From: Halalkalibaculum roseum | Lineage (GTDB): Bacteria; Bacteroidota; Rhodothermia; Balneolales; Balneolaceae | Direction: 5' to 3' | NCBI RefSeq assembly: GCF_011059145.1 | Contig: NZ_JAALLT010000002.1 | Span: 936,809-1,000,808, forward strand | DNA length: 64,000 bases | Part shown: piece by piece, positions 45,470-54,576 of the stretch | Position numbering within the stretch: the stretch's first letter is position 1 | Layout: the number at the start of each line of letters is the position of its first letter | Translations under genes and position numbers: made by a program | The notes under the pieces: generated by a model | What the model saw: only the letters and a program-made list of their open reading frames with translations | The model's database searches: none | Told to the model about the DNA's origin: nothing

Positions 45470-45614
45470 GACAATTATTTATAAATATGTTTACTAACTA
45501 TTAAAATACCTTTTAGATTTTGAGTAACTACTAGATAGCAAGCTGCGAAGATAATAGACATTACAGCAATAAGAAAAGATTGAATAATTGTTCTTGAAAT
45601 TACATGTAAAATGG

Positions 45615-47549
45615 TTAGTCAACCAAGATCTGTTTGCTTCCAGTTATTTTTCCATTAGTCTTCCGAACATCTTTATAAGAATAGGTAGGAACAATTGATT
45701 TTAATAGTCTTCTGATTGAATTTTCATTACCCTCCTCTATAAACAAATCAAATATTTCATCAATTTTCTCCTCAAGTTCTTCGTGAGTAAATTGTCTGCT
45801 ACATATTGCTTTAAAAATTTCTTTATGCTCTGTATCCATGACTCCTTCTTCCGCATTTAGAAGTTCCTCATAAAGCTTTTCCCCTGGCCGCAATCCGCTA
45901 ATTTCAATTTCAATATCTTTATCCGGTTCCAAATTATGTAAGCGAATAAGATCTTTTGCCATATCCATAATCTTGACCGGTTCTCCCATATCCAGAACAA
46001 ATACCTCCCCTCCGGATCCCATAGATCCGGCTTGCATGACCAGCAATACTGCTTCCGGAATGGTCATAAAATAGCGTTTCATCTCAGGATCAGTAACTGT
46101 AATGGGTCCGCCTCTTTTAATCTGTTCAATGAAGAGTGGAACTACCGACCCCCTGGAACCCAACACATTGCCGAAGCGTACCGACACGAATTTTGTTGTA
46201 AAGTTCTCATTATAGGCCATGCAAATTTCCTCAGCTACACGCTTAGTTGCACCCATAACATTGGTTGGGTTAACAGCTTTATCAGTGGAAACCATAATAA
46301 ACTTTTCTACTTGATGCTTACAGGCTAGGGAAGCTATGGTTTGAGTTCCTCCCACGTTAACTTTGATGGCTTCCTCAGGAAAACTTTCCATCATAGGTAC
46401 ATGCTTATAAGCAGCGGCATGAAAGATAACCTGTGGTTTGTATCTTGCTAGTAGCTGATTCATTTTTTGGTAATCTGCTACACTGGCTACACAGGGAATG
46501 ACTTCTGTTTCCCTCCCCTTAAATTCATTCTCTATATGAAACAGCTCTGTTTCATCAACATCCAGGGCAATTAACATGGAAGGCCTCAAATTGGCACATT
46601 GCCGTACCAGTTCACTGCCAATAGATCCCCCGCCACCAGTAACCATGACTGTCTTACCGTCAATACTGGCTTTAATAGTATCCATATCAATCTTTACCGG
46701 CTCCCTGCCAAGGACGTCTTCAATGCTGATATCCCGAATATGTTCGAAACCCACAGGATCATCCGTCAGTGAGTGAAAAGAAGGTAAAATCTTGATAATA
46801 AGATCCGGCTTAAATTCTTTTATTTGATCGATAATTCCTTTTAAATTCTTCTTTGGATACTCAGGAAATGCGACAATCAGCTGCTCCACCGGATTCTTCT
46901 TGATATACTCAATCATTTCATCTTTGCCCCCTAAAATCTTAACACCGTGAAGAGACAGACCTGACATTACCCTATCATCAAAAATTGCGTGAACAGAAAA
47001 ATTCCATTGCTCATTTTTTATAATATCACGCAGTATCTGTTCTCCCTCACTTTTTCCTCCAAAAATGACCGTGTACTTCGTTTCTTTTTTAGGCGAATCA
47101 ACCAGTTCAAAATACATCCTTTTGCTGATTCGAAAACCTCCGATAAACAGAATTGCTGTTATCGCTACAAGAACTGTAAAAGCAATCTCAAAGTTACCTA
47201 TTGTAAAAAATGCAGAGGCAATACCTAGAGAACCAAGTCCACCAATTGTTATCCCACAAATAATTCGTACCAGATCTCTCAAGCTGACATATCTCCAGGT
47301 GGCCTTATACATACGAAAGGCTGTCAAACCAACAATGATTGATGCAGTAATAATGGAAGTATGTAAGATAGGAAATGGCCTCTCTGCCCCGCTAAATGGT
47401 GAAAGGGTTAGAAAAGCAATAATGGAGGCAAGCAGCAAAGAGACAGAGTCTCCCAGTAAAAAGAAAATCCCCCTGGTAAACCGGTTGATATACTTAGAAT
47501 ACCGGTACTCATCCTTATATGTTTCCAAATCCACTTTTTTCTGACTCAT
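45615..47549 (-). CDS. PglF/WbpM/CapD-type membrane nucleotide-sugar 4,6-dehydratase
   Basis: A 644-residue protein: four N-terminal membrane helices (~20-150), a CoA-binding-like Rossmann domain (~155-270, VIFGGKSEGEQIL) and an extended-SDR domain from ~295 (VTGGGGSIGSELVRQ, AAYKHVPMME, STDKAVNPTNVMGATKR, GEVFVLDMGEPV). The Met-type SDR site (STDK...MGATKR) is that of the large UDP-GlcNAc C6-dehydratases. It should make UDP-4-keto-6-deoxy-GlcNAc, used by the aminotransferase encoded upstream. I chose ATG at 47549 over a TTG nine bases earlier. The substrate is inferred from family. Confidence 0.9.
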   Translation of the reverse strand: MSQKKVDLETYKDEYRYSKYINRFTRGIFFLLGDSVSLLLASIIAFLTLSPFSGAERPFPILHTSIITASIIVGLTAFRMYKATWRYVSLRDLVRIICGITIGGLGSLGIASAFFTIGNFEIAFTVLVAITAILFIGGFRISKRMYFELVDSPKKETKYTVIFGGKSEGEQILRDIIKNEQWNFSVHAIFDDRVMSGLSLHGVKILGGKDEMIEYIKKNPVEQLIVAFPEYPKKNLKGIIDQIKEFKPDLIIKILPSFHSLTDDPVGFEHIRDISIEDVLGREPVKIDMDTIKASIDGKTVMVTGGGGSIGSELVRQCANLRPSMLIALDVDETELFHIENEFKGRETEVIPCVASVADYQKMNQLLARYKPQVIFHAAAYKHVPMMESFPEEAIKVNVGGTQTIASLACKHQVEKFIMVSTDKAVNPTNVMGATKRVAEEICMAYNENFTTKFVSVRFGNVLGSRGSVVPLFIEQIKRGGPITVTDPEMKRYFMTIPEAVLLVMQAGSMGSGGEVFVLDMGEPVKIMDMAKDLIRLHNLEPDKDIEIEISGLRPGEKLYEELLNAEEGVMDTEHKEIFKAICSRQFTHEELEEKIDEIFDLFIEEGNENSIRRLLKSIVPTYSYKDVRKTNGKITGSKQILVD

Positions 47550-47822
47550 ATCACTCAATGAAGTAAAACCAATTCAAGTCAACGAAGGGAAGCCAAAACC
47601 CAAATTTATATCGTCGTTAACTATTGAATACCAGTGTGTTACTGCGACAAACGATGCCTAATTTATCTCTATTAATAGTGTAAAGGTATTAAATATCAAA
47701 AGAAATAAAGATTACAATGTTATAATGGAACACAGGCTACACTGATGGGATAGATCTTCATTGAAAGTATATTTGTACACTTTTAGATCTGCTTCACCCG
47801 TGTTCCACGATATCATTTTATA

Positions 47823-49019
47823 TCAACGATTCAATATTTTTTTTATAGCTGAAACAACCCGCTCTCTATCATAATCCGTCATGTTACTTCCTGATGGTAG
47901 GCAGAGCCCGTATTCAAAAAGGGCATCCGACACCCCATTTCCATAATGTGGCGCATCTTCATATAGGGGTTGCAGGTGCATGGGCTTCCATAACGGTCTC
48001 GATTCGATATTTTGCTCCTCTAGAGCCTGTCGGATATCCTCTCTTGTTACACCTCCTGTCTCCTTAGGATTGACAAGGACAGTAGTGAGCCATCTATTGC
48101 TTTTATAATTCTCAGGCTCCTTCAAAAAATAAATTCCAGATTTAGAAGAATTCTGAATGCGGAATTCTGAATTCTGAATTCCGCATTCTAACCATTCCCC
48201 ATTCAATTCCTCAAAATAAAAATAATGATTCGCCCTCCTCGCCTCTACCCTCTCTTCCAGCACCTTCATCTGTCCACGTCCGATCCCGGCTACGATATTG
48301 CTCATGCGGTAATTGTAGCCCAACTCAGAATGCTGGTAATGCGGAGCATCATCACGCGCCTGGGTAGCCAGAAAGCGGGCCTTTTTGATAAGCTTTTCAT
48401 CATCACTTAAAAGCGCTCCGCCTCCAGAAGTAGTAATAATTTTGTTTCCATTGAAAGACAAGACAGATAGTTTCCCAAAGGTACCGCACCTTCGACCATC
48501 AATAGAAGAACCCAATGCCTCCGCTGCATCCTCGATCACCGGGATATCATACTTCTCTCCGATCTCCAGAATCCGCTCTATTTTCGCCGGCATGCCATAC
48601 AAATGCACTACCACAATCGCCTTCGGCTTTTTCCAATTTTTCATACGATCATCAATTGCTGCTTCCAACAACTCCGGATCCATATTCCAGGTCTCCGGTT
48701 CCGAATCAATAAATACAGGAGTGGCTCCCTGGTAGCGAATCGGATTGGCCGTCGCCGCAAAAGTAAAAGACTGGCAGATCACCTCATCCCCCGTCTCCAC
48801 GCCGCATAGCATCAGTGCCAGGTGGACAGCTGCCGTACCGGAAGTTACCACCGCCGCATGCTCACGTCCTGTATAACGTTGTAGGTCCTCTTCAAAGCCA
48901 TTCACATTGTCTCCCAAGGGGGCAATCCAATTTTTCTCGAAGGCGTCATGGATATAGTTAAGTTCCTCACCGCCCATGTGGGGTGAGGAGAGGTAGATGC
49001 GGGGTTTTGTCATAAGCAT
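47823..49019 (-). CDS. DegT/DnrJ/EryC1-family sugar aminotransferase (PglE-like)
   Basis: PLP-dependent aminotransferase of 398 residues, likely converting the 4-keto sugar made by the PglF-like enzyme into a 4-amino-4,6-dideoxy sugar. Motifs: YTGREHAAVVTSGTAAVHLAL in part, CQSFTFAATANPI, IEDAAEALGSSI (PLP Asp) and SFNGNKIITTSGGG (PLP Lys). GYNYRMSNI and the C-terminal SGSNM block are also present. Residues ~278-289 are an in-frame insertion (IQNSEFRIQNS) encoded by a palindromic repeat at 48155-48188, in a surface-loop region; the reading frame is kept. A second ATG six bases in (49013) is possible. Confidence 0.9.
   Translation of the reverse strand: MLMTKPRIYLSSPHMGGEELNYIHDAFEKNWIAPLGDNVNGFEEDLQRYTGREHAAVVTSGTAAVHLALMLCGVETGDEVICQSFTFAATANPIRYQGATPVFIDSEPETWNMDPELLEAAIDDRMKNWKKPKAIVVVHLYGMPAKIERILEIGEKYDIPVIEDAAEALGSSIDGRRCGTFGKLSVLSFNGNKIITTSGGGALLSDDEKLIKKARFLATQARDDAPHYQHSELGYNYRMSNIVAGIGRGQMKVLEERVEARRANHYFYFEELNGEWLECGIQNSEFRIQNSSKSGIYFLKEPENYKSNRWLTTVLVNPKETGGVTREDIRQALEEQNIESRPLWKPMHLQPLYEDAPHYGNGVSDALFEYGLCLPSGSNMTDYDRERVVSAIKKILNR
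48155..48188. repeat. Palindromic heptamer repeat inside the aminotransferase gene
   Basis: Exact 13-bp arms GAATGCGGAATTC (48155-48167) and GAATTCCGCATTC (48176-48188) flank the 8-nt TGAATTCT. The core is tandem GAATTCT heptamers. On the coding strand it reads IQNSEFRIQNS in frame. Confidence 0.9.
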
Positions 49020-49146
49020 TTTTAAGAATTAATACTAAAGCTAGTACAATAATTGTCTGAACTAAATTGTAAAAGAAGACGAATCTGATCATTAAATATC
49101 ATTAGGTTCAATAATTATTGGTATAGAGAGTGGTTTAATGACATAA

Positions 49147-50847
49147 TTAATTTTCCATCAAGAATTTTGTCAACAATTCAATTTCCCTATTCGATAGTTT
49201 AACTCTTTCCATGCTTGTACCGGAAAAGGTATTTTGTGGAGAATTGAGATATTGTTTAAGTAACTTTTCATCCCATACCTCATTACTACTTTTAAGGGTG
49301 TTTGAATAATTAAAATCTTCAAGTGACCCAACTTGGCGATTGGCTAAATAATTCAAACTTGGCCCAATCATAGAGCTACCTCCCAATGAATGGCACATTG
49401 AGCAGGATCTTTCAAATATCAAGGCAGCCTTGCTATTATCGGTGACATCGTTATTTTCGGCGCTATTTTTAAGCTTAGTAAATCCACGAGCAATCTCATT
49501 ATTCTTAAGAAATGTATCCATATTGAACTCTTCAAAGATTGGACCAGCATCATCTATGTGTACTAAATAATTGTCATCCGTTCGTAGAAGTAGAGATTCA
49601 TCATGCAATTGAACGATATTTCTTATTCGATGACCTAATTCAATTACTTCGTCATAGACAATCCGGGAATTATCGGAATCCGGTCTTAGTCTATGTATAC
49701 TCCTGTCTTTAAGAGAGGTAACTAAAAGATCTCCTTTCCATAATCGGAACTTCTCTCCTTCAATTCGAATCAGTTCAGAGGGTGCAATAGATCCAACCCA
49801 AGAATATATAGGTTTTGTAAATTGATTATGCCTCCCCTGGTTGTCAGACAAAGGCCAGGCCTCATTACTATAGTGTATTCCATATGTCACTTCGGGCCAT
49901 CCATAGTTCTGATCTTCCCGAATGATATTTAATTCATCTCCTCCTGCAGGCCCATGCTCTGTTGACCAAAGGGTGCCATTAGCATCTTTGTATATTCCCT
50001 GAGCATTTCGTGAACCTATAGCAAAATTACTAAGTTCATAAGTTTTTGTATTTATGAGAATAAACTTGCCGTACGATTTGTCTTCGTCCTGGGCATAGGC
50101 TTCTTTATCATATCCATCATAAAAATGATCCCCTTCCGAGAGTAACAAATGATTGTCATCGTAACGAATGATCTTTCCCCCGGATATATGCCCACCAAAA
50201 ACCCATCTGTTATGACCAGTGTCTGTCTTTATGATATCATCATCCGGATACAAGCAAGGTATAGAATTGTAAATTTCTTCCCAGTTATTTTGGGTTACAA
50301 TTTTATTACCTGATTTATAGAGGGAAATTTGACTTAATTTGGATCTAAAACACTCCCCGTTATAAAAGTGATGGGAAACAAAAAGCTTGATTTCATCTTC
50401 ACCTTTCATTTCGGCATAGGTTCCTTTTACCCTGACTTTAGTATGCTCGAAATCCTCCCTATCCAACCAGCCATCTGCTTTAAGCAGGTCTAGGCCCAGG
50501 TAAATGTCAGGAACTGCAACGTCAATCTTTTCGAAATTCTCAAAATCAAATGCGATTAGTTCCCCAACACGATTCACTATTAGAACATTAGTCCCCACGG
50601 TTGTCATGCTCCCACCACTAGTCTGATCCTCCGGCAGATACATTTTATTTACATGTAGCCTTTGCATGGCGGTATAAATAAAATTATCCGACTTCTTCAA
50701 AACCTCTTCCTTGCTCTCAGTCAAACTCTTTAAAAGTTTAAACGGGAATACTTCATACCTGCCAATGCTGAAACCATAAATCAAAAACGCCCCGGCAACT
50801 GCAATGTATATGATGAGGCGCAACAAAAACTTGCCGTCTTTATCCAT
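49147..50847 (-). CDS. Membrane-anchored sugar dehydrogenase-like beta-propeller fused to cytochrome c
   Basis: A 566-residue protein: N-terminal membrane anchor (~9-27), a large periplasmic beta-propeller resembling PQQ-dependent glucose/sorbosone dehydrogenases (NAQGIYKDANGTLWSTEHGPAGGDELNII in parts, then YGWPEVTYGIHYS) and a C-terminal cytochrome c domain (~475-566) with heme motif CSMCH and a likely axial Met in FSGTSMERV. It would oxidise a sugar or polyol and pass electrons to the heme. Cofactor use is inferred; the propeller family also includes non-catalytic members. Its place inside a polysaccharide locus, between the aminotransferase and the phosphonate operon, is unusual. Confidence 0.8.
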   Translation of the reverse strand: MDKDGKFLLRLIIYIAVAGAFLIYGFSIGRYEVFPFKLLKSLTESKEEVLKKSDNFIYTAMQRLHVNKMYLPEDQTSGGSMTTVGTNVLIVNRVGELIAFDFENFEKIDVAVPDIYLGLDLLKADGWLDREDFEHTKVRVKGTYAEMKGEDEIKLFVSHHFYNGECFRSKLSQISLYKSGNKIVTQNNWEEIYNSIPCLYPDDDIIKTDTGHNRWVFGGHISGGKIIRYDDNHLLLSEGDHFYDGYDKEAYAQDEDKSYGKFILINTKTYELSNFAIGSRNAQGIYKDANGTLWSTEHGPAGGDELNIIREDQNYGWPEVTYGIHYSNEAWPLSDNQGRHNQFTKPIYSWVGSIAPSELIRIEGEKFRLWKGDLLVTSLKDRSIHRLRPDSDNSRIVYDEVIELGHRIRNIVQLHDESLLLRTDDNYLVHIDDAGPIFEEFNMDTFLKNNEIARGFTKLKNSAENNDVTDNSKAALIFERSCSMCHSLGGSSMIGPSLNYLANRQVGSLEDFNYSNTLKSSNEVWDEKLLKQYLNSPQNTFSGTSMERVKLSNREIELLTKFLMEN

Positions 50848-51029
50848 AAATTAGATTTGTGATGTCTTTTAAAAAAATAAGTATTCTTACCTATGATTAA
50901 GAGGCCGACTGCCAAATTGGTATTAATCTACAAATCTCAGGTATTGCCTTTAATTATATTTTTTTAAGCTACTCTTAAGAAACCTTTGTTTGATATTGCC
51001 ATTAAAACATTCAGTACAATTTCAGTAAA

Positions 51030-52145
51030 TCATAAAATAGCAGTTATAATCCTGTGAATATCTTTTTTTGACAATGAGATAGGGTGATTACCAAGACGTT
51101 CTTCATTTATATGCTTAACAATTATTGAAGGATTAACTGTGTTTGAAGTAAGCTTATTTAATTTCGTTTCCAGACCTATGTTCTCCATAACCTTTTGAAA
51201 TGTATCCCGACAAGCTTCCGCACTGTTGCATTGCATAAGCTCAAACAGGTCTTTCATAGCTTGCATTAAACCGTTATCGGTTTTATCAAAAGCACGTTTG
51301 GTATTTATCAAGAAAAACTCTCCCAGTGTCAATGCTACAGCATGACCGTGCGGGATTCCGTAAAAAGTGGTGAAGGCATACGAAATTGCATGCGGGGCCG
51401 TAGTTTTAGCAATATTAATTGCTTTTCCTGCTAGGTTCGCTCCCTTAGTTATGTTAGAACGTACCGCCGGATTGGGATCATTGACAGCTTTTACAAGGCT
51501 TCTTAAAATTAATTGAATTGCTTCGGAGGCATAAGCCCTGCTCTCATCGTTAGCTCTTTTTGCCCAATAAGACTCTATTCCCTGACATAACGCATCTATT
51601 CCTGAAACAGCCGTTTGATATGCTGACATCGAATAAGTCAGTTCGGGGTCCAGAATTACATAGTCAGGGAATAACCGGTCACTTGCAACAGAATATTTTT
51701 CACTATCCAAATATGCTACGGCAAAATGTGTCGCTTCACTCCCCGAACCTGAAGTGGTTGGAATTGCAAGTAATGGAGCTATTTTATGACTTACGCTTGT
51801 CTCTCCCCTAATTATTTGTTCAGCGTCATGCCGGTCAGTTGGTAAGACAGAAATAATTTTTGCCGTGTCTATAACGCTTCCGCCTCCGACGGCTATAATA
51901 AGATCGGGCTGATACTTTTTTATTAACTCAGCCCCCCGGACCAAATCATCAAACTTTGGGTTTTCACTAAATTCACTATGCCTGTAGTAGTCTAATCCGC
52001 CCAATAGCTTTTTAAATACCCCTGCGGCACCTGAAAGTTCAAACGATCTTTTCCCGCTTACCAGGAAAACTTTTTGCGGAGAAATGCTCTCGACGATCCT
52101 GCCAGCCTCCTCAATGGTGCCAGCTCCAATGAATTCATTTTGCAT
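51030..52145 (-). CDS. Iron-type alcohol dehydrogenase of the phosphonate operon
   Basis: A group III alcohol dehydrogenase of 371 residues, predicted to reduce phosphonoacetaldehyde to 2-hydroxyethylphosphonate with NAD(P)H. The dinucleotide loop IAVGGGSVIDTAK and the TTSGSGSEAT segment are present. Metal ligands line up as Asp184 (SGIDALCQ), His252 (TAPHAI) and His266 (GIPHGHA), but the usual second ligand His is Gln188, a variation that may mark the subfamily. It is the last of four genes, 4 nt after the decarboxylase. The phosphonate substrate is inferred from context; no aminotransferase is in the operon, so the hydroxyethyl product is favoured over aminoethylphosphonate. Confidence 0.82.
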   Translation of the reverse strand: MQNEFIGAGTIEEAGRIVESISPQKVFLVSGKRSFELSGAAGVFKKLLGGLDYYRHSEFSENPKFDDLVRGAELIKKYQPDLIIAVGGGSVIDTAKIISVLPTDRHDAEQIIRGETSVSHKIAPLLAIPTTSGSGSEATHFAVAYLDSEKYSVASDRLFPDYVILDPELTYSMSAYQTAVSGIDALCQGIESYWAKRANDESRAYASEAIQLILRSLVKAVNDPNPAVRSNITKGANLAGKAINIAKTTAPHAISYAFTTFYGIPHGHAVALTLGEFFLINTKRAFDKTDNGLMQAMKDLFELMQCNSAEACRDTFQKVMENIGLETKLNKLTSNTVNPSIIVKHINEERLGNHPISLSKKDIHRIITAIL

Positions 52146-52149
52146 AGTT

Positions 52150-53277
52150 TCATTCGGTGCTTAAAAGCTTCATCAATTCCTTCTTATTCTCTACAGGTGT
52201 TCTATTAGGTCTTCCCAGGTTATTCCTTGCCCCCTTTTTGACTCTTATTTCAAATAGGGCTGGCCCGCCGATTTCTAAAAACCGTTCAAAATCTTTATCC
52301 AAATCGTCCTTTGTGGTTGCTGTGAAGGTGGTAAGATATCCTGCTCCTTCAGCTATTGTCGGGATTGATATGTTAAATCCAACCGTTGGTTGCCCGCCCA
52401 CCGAATCATGAGCTCCATTATTCAGCACGATATGCTTGAAATTGGCAGGTGCGTTTTCACCAATAATACCCAAAGACCCCATATGCATGATAACAGAACC
52501 GTCACCATCCAAACAAAAAACATTCTGTTCGGTGTGCATTGCTATTCCTAAAGCAATTTGTGAACAGTGACCCATTGATCCAACTGTTAGAAAGTCATTT
52601 TGGTGGCCCTGCCCTTTTGCTTCCCGGTATTCATATACTTCTCTTGAAGGTTTTCCAGTGGTTGAAACAATGATGTCATCAGAACTAAGCTTGTCTAATA
52701 CATATTCAATTGCATCTTCCCTACTAAGAGAATAACCGGAAGAAGTACCAGGCTGCAGACTATAAGGCTCAAAAGTATTTTTGCTAACCACTATCACCAC
52801 AGGTCCATTGATTTTTTTAGCCTCTTTTGTTGCGTTTGTGACAAAATCTTCAATATTATCCGTTTCAGAGTTTAGCTGATAGAAAGGAATTTCTATAGCC
52901 CTTAATATTGAATTCTGAACCCTGCCTTGCTTTTTGTGCTGAGGCTCATCGGATACGCCCGGTTCTCCCCGCCAACCGATCATCAATAACATGGGAATGC
53001 TGTACACTTCCCGGTCCGCCAATGATAGCAGTGGATTGATTGTATTGCCCAAACCTGAATTTTGCAGGTACACAAAAGGCAAACTCCCGGTTGCCAAATG
53101 GTAGCCAGCTGCCAAGGCTACAGCAGCACCTTCATTTGCTGTTATCAGGTGCTGGCTATTTTCTGTATTATCGGTTAGGCATGCACAGAAATTTTTTAAC
53201 AACGAATCAGGTACTCCGGTAAAGAAATTTACATCGTTACTCTTCAGCGCCTGAAAAAAAAGCTTGTTACTGATCAT
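52150..53277 (-). CDS. ppd: Phosphonopyruvate decarboxylase
   Basis: Thiamine-diphosphate enzyme of 375 residues that decarboxylates phosphonopyruvate to phosphonoacetaldehyde, pulling the unfavourable PEP mutase step forward. The PYR half has TGVPDSLLKNF, ITANEGAAVALAAGYHLA (catalytic Glu) and YLQNSGLGNTINPLLSL. The PP half has GSMGHCSQIALG and the ThDP/Mg motif GDGSVIMHMGSLG...NNGAHDSVGG. Both halves on one chain and the short length are typical of Ppd. Its stop abuts the ADH gene (4 nt), and its ATG abuts the stop of the PEP-mutase fusion. Confidence 0.93.
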   Translation of the reverse strand: MISNKLFFQALKSNDVNFFTGVPDSLLKNFCACLTDNTENSQHLITANEGAAVALAAGYHLATGSLPFVYLQNSGLGNTINPLLSLADREVYSIPMLLMIGWRGEPGVSDEPQHKKQGRVQNSILRAIEIPFYQLNSETDNIEDFVTNATKEAKKINGPVVIVVSKNTFEPYSLQPGTSSGYSLSREDAIEYVLDKLSSDDIIVSTTGKPSREVYEYREAKGQGHQNDFLTVGSMGHCSQIALGIAMHTEQNVFCLDGDGSVIMHMGSLGIIGENAPANFKHIVLNNGAHDSVGGQPTVGFNISIPTIAEGAGYLTTFTATTKDDLDKDFERFLEIGGPALFEIRVKKGARNNLGRPNRTPVENKKELMKLLSTE

Positions 53278-54576
53278 CTATTTGCCCCCGGGAATCAACG
53301 TCAAGATGTCCTTAATAGGCATCAGGTTTTCCCTGGCCTCGTATGACCTTTTATTAGTTAAAATAGTTTTAGCGGTATTGAGCATGGCCGGATAGGCACT
53401 TCTCAGCAATTGATTTGCATAAATAACCACATTAACTCCGGCATCAGCCAACTCATCTTCATAGATAGTATCGTAGGTTGAAGGTACGGCTACAAGCGGT
53501 ACCCTGCGTTCAAAATTTTTGTATTCCTCACAAAAATCTAATATCTCTTTGGGAGAATCCTGCTTGGAATGTATCATAACCGCATCGACGCCGGCTTTAA
53601 TATAAGCTTGTGCTCTTTCCAAGGCATCATCCAATCCCTGTTTCAGTATCAGACTTTCGATTCTTGATATAATCATAAAGTCCTGATTGACCTGCGCCCG
53701 CTTGCCTGCTCGTATTTTTTCGCAGAATCCCTCTATTGTATCCTGTTCCTGTGGCACTTCCGTTCCGAACAGGGAATTTTTTTTGAGCCCTACTTTATCT
53801 TCAATGATTATTGCGGAAACTCCCAGTCTTTCCAGTGTTCGTACCGTAAAGACAAAATGTTCGATCTTGCCTCCGGTATCTCCATCAAATATTATGGGTT
53901 TGGTTGTAACCTCAACAAGATCATTAATATTTTCCGTACGCGCCGTTATATCAACAGCTTCGATATCCGGCTTACCTTTGATGGTAGAATCGGTCAGAGA
54001 ACTGGCCCACATGCCGTCAAACTCCCGAACCTCACCATTAATATTCACCTGCGTATTTTCAACTATCAAACCGGTCAACCCTGAATGGGCTTCAATAATT
54101 CTGACGATATCTTTGGCATTGATTAATCGTCTAAGTCTCTTTACTCTCAAATCAGGTGTTATCCCAATCTCTTTTAATGCTTTGTTTAGTTTTGTTGAAG
54201 AGATTCCTTCGGTATAGGGAACTTCTACCAGTTTACCGTCCCATTCTTTCAAAACATCAATAACCTGCCGGCGGGTCTGGCTCTGCACTCCCTCTTTCCA
54301 ATCATCACCATGGACCACAAAGTCCGGCTTCAATTTTCTTAAGTTTGGACGGTAATCCAGCGTATTTTGCGGTACTACCTCTTTCACTCCTTTTATATTT
54401 TCAATGACTTCTTTTCGCTGTTCATATTCCATATGTGGCAATCGTTTATAACTGGCAATCGCCTCATCGGTTAGTAAACCGATTGTTACCTCTCCCAGCT
54501 TTTTTGCCTCTTTAATAACGTTCAAATGACCCGGATGTACCAGGTCGGCACTCATTCCTACATACACTTTTTTCAT
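53278..54576 (-). CDS. pepM: Cytidylyltransferase-phosphoenolpyruvate mutase fusion
   Basis: A bifunctional 432-residue enzyme. Residues 1-130 are a TagD/GCT-type nucleotidyltransferase: [12 protein letters not shown] (HxGH 14-17), [16 protein letters not shown] and EGISSTK (123-129). Residues ~150-432 are PEP mutase: WASSLTDS (190-197), DGDTGG (231-236) and the diagnostic [10 protein letters not shown] (259-268; EDK-x5-NS), which separates PEP mutase from methylisocitrate and isocitrate lyases. One chain therefore makes the C-P bond (PEP to phosphonopyruvate) and probably activates the final phosphonate with CTP. Its ATG overlaps the stop of the transferase gene upstream (ATGA). The nucleotide is inferred to be CTP from family and neighbours. 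Confidence 0.95.
   Translation of the reverse strand: MKKVYVGMSADLVHPGHLNVIKEAKKLGEVTIGLLTDEAIASYKRLPHMEYEQRKEVIENIKGVKEVVPQNTLDYRPNLRKLKPDFVVHGDDWKEGVQSQTRRQVIDVLKEWDGKLVEVPYTEGISSTKLNKALKEIGITPDLRVKRLRRLINAKDIVRIIEAHSGLTGLIVENTQVNINGEVREFDGMWASSLTDSTIKGKPDIEAVDITARTENINDLVEVTTKPIIFDGDTGGKIEHFVFTVRTLERLGVSAIIIEDKVGLKKNSLFGTEVPQEQDTIEGFCEKIRAGKRAQVNQDFMIISRIESLILKQGLDDALERAQAYIKAGVDAVMIHSKQDSPKEILDFCEEYKNFERRVPLVAVPSTYDTIYEDELADAGVNVVIYANQLLRSAYPAMLNTAKTILTNKRSYEARENLMPIKDILTLIPGGK

Noticed and set aside
53278..54576. Methylisocitrate or isocitrate lyase homology
   Set aside because: The EDK-x5-NS motif and the neighbouring Ppd gene identify PEP mutase; the lyases have a KKCGH/KRCGH motif that is absent.
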